A stretch of DNA of 64,000 nucleotides. Source: Leucobacter luti (GTDB lineage Bacteria; Actinomycetota; Actinomycetes; Actinomycetales; Microbacteriaceae). Location: NCBI RefSeq assembly GCF_004217175.1, contig NZ_SHKI01000007.1, forward strand, positions 186,001-250,000, read 5' to 3'. The position numbers were made by a program, and so were the translations under genes. Below the pieces are notes generated by a model. It made no database searches. It was not told where the DNA came from and saw only the letters and a program-made list of their open reading frames with translations. Of this stretch, positions 7,948 to 15,364 are shown piece by piece. The stretch's first letter is position 1. The number at the start of each line of letters is the position of its first letter.

Positions 7948-7972
7948 AAAGCCCCCGCCGGAGCGGGGCTTT
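7948..7972 (-). terminator. Rho-independent terminator of tRNA-Ala
   Basis: The stem AAAGCCCC/GGGGCTTT has a GC extension and one bulged base, followed on the minus strand by TTTTC. It begins 12 bases after the tRNA 3' end. Confidence 0.8.
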
Positions 7973-7983
7973 CCACTAAAGAG

Positions 7984-8056
7984 TGGATCTGAGGGGATTC
8001 GAACCCCTGACCCCCTGCATGCCATGCAGGTGCGCTACCAACTGCGCCACAGACCC
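7984..8056 (-). tRNA. tRNA-Ala (anticodon GGC)
   Basis: Read on the minus strand, a 73-nt cloverleaf: acceptor GGGTCTG/CAGATCC with one G-T pair and discriminator A, D arm GCGC-AGTTGGTA-GCGC, anticodon stem CCTGC/GCAGG with loop ATGGCAT giving anticodon GGC, and T arm AGGGG-TTCGAAT-CCCCT. The next bases are CTC, so CCA is not encoded and must be added enzymatically. It lies downstream of rsfS, and its 3' end is the seed of the repeat array. Confidence 0.95.
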
Positions 8057-8093
8057 GTGGAAGTCGGAGAAATGCTCCCCCGACAACTCCTCT

Positions 8094-8124
8094 ACTCTAC
8101 TGCATGCACCCCGGGGCATCGCAA
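8094..8124 (-). promoter_or_regulatory. Possible promoter of tRNA-Ala
   Basis: TTGCGA (8119-8124) and TAGAGT (8094-8099) are separated by 19 bases, 38 bases before the tRNA. The spacing is slightly long. Confidence 0.35.
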
Positions 8125-8159
8125 ATTGGGCGATCCCGGGCGTGCCTCAGCTGGAGTAG

Positions 8160-8576
8160 CTACTCGCTCGCTGCCGCGGGTGCCGCGGCAGCGGCGGGGG
8201 CGTCGAGCCACGCGGTGACATCGATGACCGGGCAGTCCTGCCAGAGGCGTTCGAGCTGGTAGTAGTCGCGTTCTTCCTGGTGGAAGACGTGGACGATGAG
8301 GTCGCCGAAGTCGAGGAGCACCCAGCGACCGCTTTCGCGGCCTTCGCGGCGGATGGTGCGCACGCCGGCGTCGTTGAGTGCGTCTTCGACGCCGTCGGAG
8401 ATCGACTGGACGTTGCGCTCCACGCTGCCGGTGAGCACGAGGAATGCGTCGGCGAGTCCGAAGTGTTCAGTCACCTCGAGCGCGACGGGTGCTACGGCAC
8501 CCTTCGCGTCGGCGGCGCGTACGGCCGCCTCGAGATCGGCTCGGAAGTCTCGCCGTGGTGTGGTCTGCGTGTTCAG
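8160..8576 (-). CDS. rsfS: Ribosome silencing factor RsfS, probable CTG start
   Basis: RsfS (Iojap/DUF143) binds ribosomal protein L14 and blocks subunit joining during starvation. The core is GLADAFLVLTGSVERNVQSI, then RWVLLDFGDLIVHVFHQEER and YYQLERLW, all family signatures. The first conventional start (GTG at 8474) would omit the conserved N-terminal helix. The same frame continues upstream as DLEAAVRAADAKGAVAPVAL, the usual RsfS beginning, up to a TGA. The only reasonable initiator is CTG at 8576 with AAAGGA six bases before it, giving 138 residues. The C-terminus is Ala-rich. The order nadD-membrane protein-rsfS is typical of actinobacteria. Confidence 0.8.
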   Translation of the reverse strand: MNTQTTPRRDFRADLEAAVRAADAKGAVAPVALEVTEHFGLADAFLVLTGSVERNVQSISDGVEDALNDAGVRTIRREGRESGRWVLLDFGDLIVHVFHQEERDYYQLERLWQDCPVIDVTAWLDAPAAAAAPAAASE

Positions 8577-8620
8577 TTCAGTTCCTTTGATAGGTCATCG
8601 GTCGAGCGGGTGATGTTCGG

Positions 8621-10093
8621 CTAGCCGAACATCCCGTTGCTCGCTCCCCAGATCCCCAGCGCCACAACAGCGAGCAGAAGCCCACCACCGGTGAGCGAGA
8701 GCACGAGAGGCAGCTTGCTGCGTTCCTTCGCCGGCTTTGCGACGACGGGAATGCTTGAGTCCATGCGCGCGCTCACGGCGTGGCGCGCGGAGACGGGTGC
8801 CGGGCCTTGCCCGGTGGCCTGCGGGTCGCCGGTCTCGGCGCCCGTGATCGGATCGATCTCGATCGAGTCGTGCAGAGCCGAGTGGCCGCCCGTCTCCCCC
8901 AGCGACTTGGGGAGCTTGAGCGAACCGGTGACGTAGAGTTCACCGGTGCCGCCGAGCGGGCCGGTGAGCCCGCCGGTGTCCTCGGGCATGGTGGGCAGGA
9001 TGAGCGCCGACGTGTTGGTCGCGCCGAGCGCACCCTCCTGGGCGACCGCGCGCGAGATGAGGTCGTCGAAATCGCCCTGCGATTCGGTGCCCGGCTGTGC
9101 GCTCGGGTTGCGGCTCGCGTCGTCAAAGACCGAGCGCCACTCCTCGGGAGGGGCGATGTCGGGGAACGAGTAGCTCGCCTTCGGCGTCGCGGGCGGCTCG
9201 GGCTCGGCCGCGGGCGCGATGGGCTCAACCTCAACGACGGGCGGTGCCGCTGCGGGCATTGCCACGGTCTCGGCTGCGACCTCGGGCTCGGGAATCACCT
9301 CAGCAACGACGGTCTCCTCGACCGGCGCTGCGGGCACGACCTCGACCGGGATCTCGACCGGCTCCGGTGCAGGCTCGGCTGCTGCCTCCCCCTCGATCGG
9401 CTCGGCCTCGTCGCGGTTGCGCTGCCACGGGAAGCGGCGCTTCTTCTGCGCAGGAGTATCTGCGGCGTCGCTCGGGGCGTCGTCCGCGGTGTGCTCAGGC
9501 GCGGCGGGCTCGGGATCCTCGATCGCCGGAGCGCTCTCGCCTGCGGCGTCGGGCTCGGCGTCGGCGGTGGTCTGCTCGGCCGCGCGCAGCTCATCGACCG
9601 TGAACGGCTCGGTGGGCGGCGACATCAGCGAGTCGAAGTCGATTTCGCCGGTGACGGGAGCGGCTGGCGCTGGCTCAGCGCTCGGCTCGGCCGGCGCCGC
9701 GGGAACGGGCTCGGCTGCGGGCGCTGCCTCGACGGGCGGCTCGGGCTCCGCGACGGGTGCGGGCGCTGCCTCCGGCGCCGGGGGCGCCTCGACGGGCTCG
9801 GGGGTCGTCGGCGGCGCAACCGCGGCAGACGCTGCGGCCTGCGCGGCGAGCGCTTCCTCGCGCAGCTGACGCATCTCGCGTCGGCTGCGGGGCGTGCCGT
9901 CCTCATTGAGCGGGGAGATCTCAATCTCCCCCTGCTCGGCGGGGGCCGCGGCCGGGGTGGCCGGTGGGGTTGCCGCGGGGGCTTGGGGCGCGGGCTCTGC
10001 AACCTCGGAGAGGTCAAGCGCGCCGGTCTCGCCCATCTCCCGCAGACGCAGCTCGCGGCGCGTCAGCGGTCGTTGTTGGTCCTGCTCACTCAT
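8621..10093 (-). CDS. Low-complexity Ala/Pro/Glu-rich protein with C-terminal membrane anchor
   Basis: A 490-residue protein of unknown function. Residues 1-30 are charged ([20 protein letters not shown]), with a second copy of an [18 protein letters not shown] segment near residue 70. Most of the rest is acidic, disordered Ala/Pro/Glu repeats. The C-terminus has a basic stretch followed by a single membrane helix ([20 protein letters not shown]), giving a tail-anchored layout with a cytoplasmic body. The ATG at 10093 overlaps the nadD stop by eight bases, so the two are translationally coupled. Similar disordered proteins occupy this slot between nadD and rsfS in related actinobacteria. Confidence 0.75.
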   Translation of the reverse strand: MSEQDQQRPLTRRELRLREMGETGALDLSEVAEPAPQAPAATPPATPAAAPAEQGEIEISPLNEDGTPRSRREMRQLREEALAAQAAASAAVAPPTTPEPVEAPPAPEAAPAPVAEPEPPVEAAPAAEPVPAAPAEPSAEPAPAAPVTGEIDFDSLMSPPTEPFTVDELRAAEQTTADAEPDAAGESAPAIEDPEPAAPEHTADDAPSDAADTPAQKKRRFPWQRNRDEAEPIEGEAAAEPAPEPVEIPVEVVPAAPVEETVVAEVIPEPEVAAETVAMPAAAPPVVEVEPIAPAAEPEPPATPKASYSFPDIAPPEEWRSVFDDASRNPSAQPGTESQGDFDDLISRAVAQEGALGATNTSALILPTMPEDTGGLTGPLGGTGELYVTGSLKLPKSLGETGGHSALHDSIEIDPITGAETGDPQATGQGPAPVSARHAVSARMDSSIPVVAKPAKERSKLPLVLSLTGGGLLLAVVALGIWGASNGMFG

Positions 10094-10688
10094 CCTCAGT
10101 CGCTTCCTCGGTGTATAGCTCGTGCTTCGCAATGTACTGCACGACACCGTCCGGAACGAGATACCACACCGGATACCCCCTGGCTACCCGCGCTCGGCAG
10201 TCCGTTGACGAGATCGCCAGCGCGGGAACTTCCAACAAGCTTACGTGTTCGCTGGACAAACCTGAAAGCGACAGCTCATGCCCGGGCCGTGACACCGCGA
10301 TAAAATGTGCCAGGTCCCACAGCTTATTGACGTCTTTCCAGCTCAGGATCTGCTCCACAGCGTCGGCTCCCGAGATAAAAAAGAGCTCCGCCTCAGGAAA
10401 CTGTTTCCTCAGATCACGCAGCGTGTCGACCGTGTAGGTCATTCCCGAGCGGTCAACGTCAACCCGGCTGACCGTGAAACGCGGGTTGGAGGCCGTCGCG
10501 ATCACCGTCATGAGGTAGCGGTGCTCACTGGGCGACACCTGACTCTTCTGCCAGGGCCGCCCCGTGGGCACGAAAACGACCTCGTCGAGGTCGAAGCTCC
10601 GTGCAACTTCGCTCGCCGCGACGAGGTGTCCGTGATGGATTGGGTCGAACGTGCCGCCCATTACTCCAATGCGACGCTTCGCTGCCAC
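10086..10688 (-). CDS. nadD: Nicotinate-nucleotide adenylyltransferase
   Basis: NadD converts nicotinate mononucleotide and ATP to deamido-NAD, ahead of NadE, which is also in this window. The nucleotidyltransferase signature [12 protein letters not shown] is near residue 10, with [10 protein letters not shown] and the C-terminal ISSTDCR (usually ISSTxxR; here with Cys). The frame stays open to 10769, but the upstream part overlaps the small membrane-protein gene and contains no ATG. GTG at 10688 gives 200 residues, close to the family norm, and leaves a 16-base gap to the upstream gene. The start is therefore moderately certain, the function firm. Confidence 0.9.
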   Translation of the reverse strand: MAAKRRIGVMGGTFDPIHHGHLVAASEVARSFDLDEVVFVPTGRPWQKSQVSPSEHRYLMTVIATASNPRFTVSRVDVDRSGMTYTVDTLRDLRKQFPEAELFFISGADAVEQILSWKDVNKLWDLAHFIAVSRPGHELSLSGLSSEHVSLLEVPALAISSTDCRARVARGYPVWYLVPDGVVQYIAKHELYTEEATEDE

Positions 10689-10704
10689 GGGTCCGTGGTC
10701 CGTA

Positions 10705-10914
10705 TTAGTGCTGGTCAGCGCCGTGCTCGCGCGCGTAGGCCTCGGCCTTGTGTGCGTGGCGGTTGGCAACGTCGCGGAACGAGAACGTCACGATCGCGAG
10801 CGCCGTGAACGCGACGAACGTGATGACACCGAAAACCGGGGCCGGGAAGGGCAGCTCGTTGACGATGTGGGCGCCCTCTTCAGAGGCGACGGCGATCGTG
10901 GCGAGAAGTGACAT
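10705..10914 (-). CDS. Small single-span membrane protein
   Basis: 69 residues with one hydrophobic helix ([19 protein letters not shown]) and a His/Arg/Glu-rich C-terminal tail ([14 protein letters not shown]). The ATG at 10914 has a clear CAGGGG ribosome-binding site. It lies between proA and nadD, and its coding style and position suggest a conserved actinobacterial gene of unknown function. I cannot assign a role. Confidence 0.75.
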   Translation of the reverse strand: MSLLATIAVASEEGAHIVNELPFPAPVFGVITFVAFTALAIVTFSFRDVANRHAHKAEAYAREHGADQH

Positions 10915-10970
10915 GAAAACCCCTGCATTCGAAACGGATTGGATACTGCTTCCCAGTGTACCGCGTTCGG

Positions 10971-12224
10971 TTAGCGGATCTGCCCGCCGCCACGCACCAG
11001 CCACTTCGTGCTGGTGAGCTCGGAGAGGCCCATGGGTCCGCGTGCGTGCAGCTTCTGCGTGGAGATCCCTACCTCGGCACCGAAGCCGAACTCCCCGCCG
11101 TCGGTGAAGCGGGTTGACGCGTTGACCATCACCACCGCGGAGTCCACCTCGGCGAGGAAACGCTCGGCGTTCGCGTAGTCCTGCGTCACGATCGACTCGG
11201 TGTGGTGGGTCGAGTAGCGCTCGATGTGCGCGATCGCCTCGTCGATCGAGTCGACGATCCGCACGCCCATCTCGAGCGCGAGGTGCTCGGTCGCCCAGGT
11301 CTCGTCGTCGGCGGCGGCGACCTCCGGGACCTGCGCGCGCGTGGCCTCGTCGCCGAACACCGTCACCCCCGCGCCGAGCAGTTCTCGGGCGAGTCGCGGC
11401 AGCATCCGCTCGGCGGCATCGCGGTGCACGAGCAGGGTCTCCGCTGCGTTACACACACTCGGACGGTGGGTTTTGGCGTTGGTGACGATCGCGGCGGCCA
11501 TGTCCGCATCGGCGGTCGCATCAACGTAGACGTGCACGATGCCAGATCCGGTCTCGATGACGGGAACGGTTGACTCCTGCACCACGGTCGAGATGAGGCC
11601 GGCGCTCCCCCGCGGGATCAGCACGTCCACATAGCCTCGGGCACGCATGAGGCGACCGGCGCCCTCGCGGCCGAACTCGTCGATCGTCTGCACCGCGTCA
11701 CCCGCGAGCCCCACGCTCGTGAGGGCCCGCTGGATCAGCGCGACCAGCGCGCGGTTGCTGTTCTCGGCGGCGCTGCCACCGCGAAGCACCGCACCGTTCC
11801 CGCTCTTCAGCGCGAGGGCGGCGATGTCGATGGTGACGTTCGGCCGCGCCTCGTAGATCGCCCCCACCACGCCGAAGGGGACGCGCACCTGGTTGATCCG
11901 GATCCCGTTCGCGAGCGTTGAGCCGCGCAAGACCTCGCCGATCGGGTCGGGCAGTGCGATCACGTCTCGCACTGCCGCGGCGAGACCGCGCAGCCGGGCA
12001 TCGTCGAGACGCAGGCGATCGAGCAGGCCGTCACCGATCCCGTTCGCCTCGCCCGCGGCAAGATCCTTCGCGTTCTCAGCGACGATCTCTGGCACGCTGT
12101 TCTCGAGCGCGACCGCGATCGCCTCGAGGGCCGCGTTCTTCTGCGCGGTCGTGACAGTAGCGAGGGTCTTGGCGGCCACGCGGGCGCGCTCAAGCTTGTT
12201 AATGAACAGATCGGCGTTGGACAT
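10971..12224 (-). CDS. proA: Glutamate-5-semialdehyde dehydrogenase (gamma-glutamyl phosphate reductase)
   Basis: ProA reduces gamma-glutamyl phosphate with NADPH in the second step of proline synthesis. The 417-residue length is normal. The catalytic cysteine is visible in PSVCNAAETLLVH, with the conserved RGGSAAENSN region and the end GLSELTSTKWLVRG. The ATG at 12224 sits six bases after a TATGCT -10 hexamer, so the mRNA is probably leaderless. proB, the preceding enzyme, lies just upstream on the same strand. Confidence 0.95.
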   Translation of the reverse strand: MSNADLFINKLERARVAAKTLATVTTAQKNAALEAIAVALENSVPEIVAENAKDLAAGEANGIGDGLLDRLRLDDARLRGLAAAVRDVIALPDPIGEVLRGSTLANGIRINQVRVPFGVVGAIYEARPNVTIDIAALALKSGNGAVLRGGSAAENSNRALVALIQRALTSVGLAGDAVQTIDEFGREGAGRLMRARGYVDVLIPRGSAGLISTVVQESTVPVIETGSGIVHVYVDATADADMAAAIVTNAKTHRPSVCNAAETLLVHRDAAERMLPRLARELLGAGVTVFGDEATRAQVPEVAAADDETWATEHLALEMGVRIVDSIDEAIAHIERYSTHHTESIVTQDYANAERFLAEVDSAVVMVNASTRFTDGGEFGFGAEVGISTQKLHARGPMGLSELTSTKWLVRGGGQIR

Positions 12225-12230
12225 GCGCCC

Positions 12231-12236
12231 AGCATA
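12231..12236 (-). promoter_or_regulatory. -10 element of proA (leaderless)
   Basis: TATGCT lies exactly six bases before the proA ATG, so transcription should start at or next to the start codon. Confidence 0.6.
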
Positions 12237-12260
12237 TGGCATGACCGATCCTGGTCGAGA

Positions 12261-13067
12261 CTACTCCTGGTCAGCCGTCTCGGGGCGCCCGTCAAAGCGG
12301 GTGCCGTGCGCGGCACCGTCGAGCACCGCGGGGAACAGACGAGTCTCGGTGAGGAGCACATGGGCGCCGGCATCCGCGGCGAGCCGGGCAGCCTGCACCT
12401 TCGTCGCTGCACCGCCGGTGCCCCAGCCCGACTGGGCGGCACCGATCTCAATTCCCGCGAGCTCGTCGCCGTACGGCACGTGCGGGATTCGCTCGGCCCC
12501 CACGACGGTCGGCGGCGCGGTGTAGAGCGCGTCTACGTCGGAGAGCAGCACGAGGCGGTCGGCTTCAACGAGCCGGGCCACGAGCGCCGCGAGGCGATCG
12601 TTGTCGCCAAAGCGGATCTCGTGCGTGGCGACGGTGTCATTCTCATTGATAATCGGCAGGATCCCGAGCTGCAGAAGGCGCTCAATTGCGCGCCGTGCGT
12701 TGCCGCGGTGCGTGGGATTCTCCATATCGTGCGCGGTCAAGAGCACCTGACCGGCCACGATGTCGTGGCTGCTCAGTGAGCGCTGGTACCGGTTCACGAG
12801 GATGTTCTGCCCCACGGCAGCCGCAGCCTGCTGGGTGGCGAGGTCGTCCGGCCGCTCGTCAATCTTGAGGAACGGGACACCCGTCGCGATCGCACCACTG
12901 GAGACGAGGATCACCTCGGCCCCGGCCCCGTGCAGCCGGGCAAGCGAAGACACCAGGGTCGGGATCTGAGCGGCGTTGTCGCCGCTCACCGAGGAGGAAC
13001 CGACCTTCACCACCACGCGGCGCGCGGCGAGCAGCTCTTCCCCGACGCTCACGACTCTTCGCTCCAC
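12261..13067 (-). CDS. proB: Glutamate 5-kinase, short form without PUA domain
   Basis: ProB phosphorylates glutamate to gamma-glutamyl phosphate, the committed and feedback-inhibited step of proline synthesis. The amino-acid-kinase fold shows VVVKVGSSSV, ILVSSGAIATG, INENDTVA and GGAATKVQAARLA. The product is 268 residues and ends right after the kinase domain, whereas the E. coli type (~367 aa) adds a PUA domain. The short form is known in other bacteria. The start overlaps the end of obgE by ~19 bases. Confidence 0.93.
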   Translation of the reverse strand: MERRVVSVGEELLAARRVVVKVGSSSVSGDNAAQIPTLVSSLARLHGAGAEVILVSSGAIATGVPFLKIDERPDDLATQQAAAAVGQNILVNRYQRSLSSHDIVAGQVLLTAHDMENPTHRGNARRAIERLLQLGILPIINENDTVATHEIRFGDNDRLAALVARLVEADRLVLLSDVDALYTAPPTVVGAERIPHVPYGDELAGIEIGAAQSGWGTGGAATKVQAARLAADAGAHVLLTETRLFPAVLDGAAHGTRFDGRPETADQE

Positions 13068-14554
13068 ATTCCTGACTCGCGCTCGCGCTCAAGCTCAGCG
13101 CGGGCTTCCGCCTTCGCGTCCATCATGCCGTGGTAATCGTCGCGGCGCTCCTTGTTGGTGCGCCGGGGCGCGCCCTCGAAGCGGGCGTCGGTGCCGCGTG
13201 CACCCATCTGCACTTCAGCGGCGCTCGTGAGCGTCGGCTCCCAGTCGAACACCACGCCGGAGCCCGGGCCGATCACCACGGCGGAGCCAGCGACCGCGCC
13301 GGCCTTCACCAGCGCGTCGTCGATCCGGAGCTTCTGCAGCCGGTCGGCGAGGTAGCCCACCGCCTCGTCGTTCGTGAAGTCGGTCTGCGCTACCCAGCGC
13401 TCGGGCTTATCGCCCAGGATCCGATAGATCGTGCCGTACGTGCCGCCCTCGGTGACGATGCGGAAGCCGCCATCGTTCACCGCGCGCGGCTTCAGCACGA
13501 TGCGCGGCTGCTCGGGAGCCTCGGCCAGCTGCTTGGCGCGGGTCTCTTCAACCAGCTCGCCGAGCGCGTAGCCCAGCTCGCGGAGCCCCTCGTGGGACAC
13601 GGTCGAGATCAGGAACACGCGGTAGCCGAGTGCTTCGAGTTCCGGGCGCACAAACTCAGCGAGCTCGCGGGCCTCGGGAACGTCGATCTTGTTCAGCGCA
13701 ACGAACTGGGGCCGCTCGAGCAGCGGAGTCTGCCCCTCGGGCACCGGGTACGCCCCGAGCTCCGCCTTGATCACCTCGAGGTCCGAAAGCGGATCGCGAT
13801 CCGGCTCAAGCGTGGCGCAGTCGAGCACGTGCAGCAGCGCGCTGCAGCGCTCGACGTGGCGGAGGAAGTCGAGACCGAGCCCCTTGCCCTCGCTCGCACC
13901 CTCGATGAGTCCGGGTACGTCGGCGACCGTGAAGCGCGACTCCCCCGCCTGTACCACTCCCAGGTTGGGGTGGAGCGTGGTGAAGGGGTAGTCCGCGATC
14001 TTCGGCTTCGCCGCGCTCATTGCCGCGATCAAGCTCGACTTCCCGGCGGACGGGTAGCCAACGAACGCGACGTCGGCGATCGTCTTGAGCTCAAGGGTGA
14101 GCGAGCCCGCCCAGCCCTCGGTACCGAGCAGCGCGAAGCCGGGGGCCACGCGCTTGGCGCTCGCGAGCGCGTTGTTGCCGAGCCCACCGATACCGCCCTT
14201 TGCCGCGATGTAGCGCAGCCCCGGCTCGTTCAGGTCGATGAGGGTCTCCCCCGCCGAGTCCTTCACCACGGTACCCACGGGCACGGAGAGAATGAGCTCT
14301 TCCCCGTTGGTGCCGGCCCGGTACCCGCCGGCACCGTAGCCACCATTTTCAGCGGTGAGGTGGGGGCGGCGGTGGAACTCGAGCAGGGTGGTCACCTGCG
14401 GGTCGGCGAGGATCACGATGTCGCCACCGTTGCCGCCCGCACCACCGTCTGGGCCCGCGAGCGGCTTGAACTTCTCACGCCGGGTAGACACGCAGCCGTT
14501 CCCGCCTCGTCCGGCCTGGAGGTGCACCTGCACCTGGTCAACGAATGTCACCAT
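13049..14554 (-). CDS. obgE: Obg-family GTPase ObgE/CgtA
   Basis: An essential GTPase in 50S subunit assembly and stress control. Residues 1-~160 are the glycine-rich Obg fold (GRGGNGCVSTRREKFKPLAG). The G domain carries G1 GYPSAGKSS, DVPGLIEGA and NKID. The C-terminal ~120 residues contain an OCT domain (GGFRIVTEGGTYGTIYRI) and an actinobacterial basic tail. The ATG at 14554 (MVTFVDQVQVHLQAG) fits homologues. It follows rpmA, the classic rplU-rpmA-obgE order. Confidence 0.96.
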   Translation of the reverse strand: MVTFVDQVQVHLQAGRGGNGCVSTRREKFKPLAGPDGGAGGNGGDIVILADPQVTTLLEFHRRPHLTAENGGYGAGGYRAGTNGEELILSVPVGTVVKDSAGETLIDLNEPGLRYIAAKGGIGGLGNNALASAKRVAPGFALLGTEGWAGSLTLELKTIADVAFVGYPSAGKSSLIAAMSAAKPKIADYPFTTLHPNLGVVQAGESRFTVADVPGLIEGASEGKGLGLDFLRHVERCSALLHVLDCATLEPDRDPLSDLEVIKAELGAYPVPEGQTPLLERPQFVALNKIDVPEARELAEFVRPELEALGYRVFLISTVSHEGLRELGYALGELVEETRAKQLAEAPEQPRIVLKPRAVNDGGFRIVTEGGTYGTIYRILGDKPERWVAQTDFTNDEAVGYLADRLQKLRIDDALVKAGAVAGSAVVIGPGSGVVFDWEPTLTSAAEVQMGARGTDARFEGAPRRTNKERRDDYHGMMDAKAEARAELERERESGMWSEES

Positions 14555-14625
14555 GCTGAGAAAATCCTTCGGTAGATACGGCAAAAGGCGAGCCGAAGCC
14601 CGCCTCGCCGTTGAACAGCCTGTTG

Positions 14626-14880
14626 TTAGGCCGCGGAAACGATGTTGACGACCTTGCGGCCGCCCTTCGCGCCGAACTCAACCTCGCCGGCCGAGAGGGC
14701 GAACAGCGTGTCGTCCTTGCCGCGTCCGACGTTGACGCCGGGGTGGAAGTGGGTTCCGCGCTGACGCACGATGATTTCGCCTGCGTTGACCTGCTGGCCA
14801 CCGAAGCGCTTCACGCCGAGGCGCTGAGCGTTCGAGTCGCGACCGTTGCGGGTGGAGCTGGCGCCCTTCTTATGTGCCAT
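14626..14880 (-). CDS. rpmA: 50S ribosomal protein L27
   Basis: 84 residues beginning [19 protein letters not shown], the standard L27 N-terminus, whose tail reaches the peptidyl-transferase centre. It ends with [12 protein letters not shown]. No N-terminal Firmicutes-type cleavage sequence is present. It lies between rplU and obgE. Confidence 0.98.
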   Translation of the reverse strand: MAHKKGASSTRNGRDSNAQRLGVKRFGGQQVNAGEIIVRQRGTHFHPGVNVGRGKDDTLFALSAGEVEFGAKGGRKVVNIVSAA

Positions 14881-14911
14881 GAGTCTCTACTCCTTGAATC
14901 GTATCTAAGCG

Positions 14912-15220
14912 TTACTTGATGCCGGTGACCTTGAGGCGCGTCAGATCCTGACGGTGCCCCTGGCGGCTCTTGTAACCGGTCTTGTTCTTGTACCGCTGGA
15001 TGATGATCTTCGGGCCACGGAAGTCGTCGAGGACCTCGGCGGTAACCTTCACCTTGGCGAGCGCCGCGGCATCGGTCGTGACCTTCTCGCCATCAACGAG
15101 CAGGACGGCGGGAAGCTCGAGCTTGCCCTTTGCGTCACCTGCAACGCGATTGACGGTAATGATCGAGCCGACCTCTACCTTCTCCTGACGGCCGCTTGTG
15201 CGCACTACTGCGTAAACCAC
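14912..15220 (-). CDS. rplU: 50S ribosomal protein L21
   Basis: 102 residues, [18 protein letters not shown], with the C-terminal [20 protein letters not shown] signature. First gene of the rplU-rpmA-obgE unit, downstream of rne with a ~145-base gap that contains a good promoter. Confidence 0.98.
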   Translation of the reverse strand: MVYAVVRTSGRQEKVEVGSIITVNRVAGDAKGKLELPAVLLVDGEKVTTDAAALAKVKVTAEVLDDFRGPKIIIQRYKNKTGYKSRQGHRQDLTRLKVTGIK

Positions 15221-15317
15221 TTGTCACCCTTTTCTTGAGGATTGTCTTTCGTGTCGAAGCGCGGCCGTGCCGACTTCGAAGTCTGAGGTGTCGCCGCCGG
15301 AGCAGCACCAACGCTCC

Positions 15318-15347
15318 ATATTATCTTGATGCACCTGTGATGGTCAA
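15318..15347 (-). promoter_or_regulatory. Promoter of the rplU-rpmA-obgE unit
   Basis: TTGACC (15342-15347) and TAATAT (15318-15323) are separated by 18 bases, about 100 bases before rplU. This is the clearest sigma-70-type promoter in the window. Confidence 0.75.
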
Positions 15348-15364
15348 ATAGGTGCACCCGCGTG

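Larger units (their letters stand above)
7713..7996 (-). repeat. Array of tRNA-Ala tail copies, terminators and hairpins downstream of tRNA-Ala
   Basis: Read on the minus strand, this region follows the tRNA-Ala gene and repeats one module at 105- and 111-base spacing: a 16-base segment equal to the tRNA 3' end and its flank (plus-strand GAGTGGATCTGAGGGG at 7981-7996, exact copies at 7869-7884 and 7764-7779), a rho-independent terminator (7948-7972, 7844-7864, 7732-7755), the box CGAATCCCC (plus strand 7929-7937, 7824-7832, 7713-7721), and a long hairpin (7885-7928, 7780-7823). A third hairpin is truncated and merges with the 3' end of the XRE-cupin gene. The layout recalls the repeats carrying tRNA-Tyr 3' ends behind E. 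coli tyrT. Function unknown. Confidence 0.85.

Noticed and set aside
7706..8218. Open frames across the tRNA-Ala array on both strands
   Set aside because: They run through hairpins, terminators and the tRNA itself; the repeated SGSEGR-type peptides are translations of the repeat.
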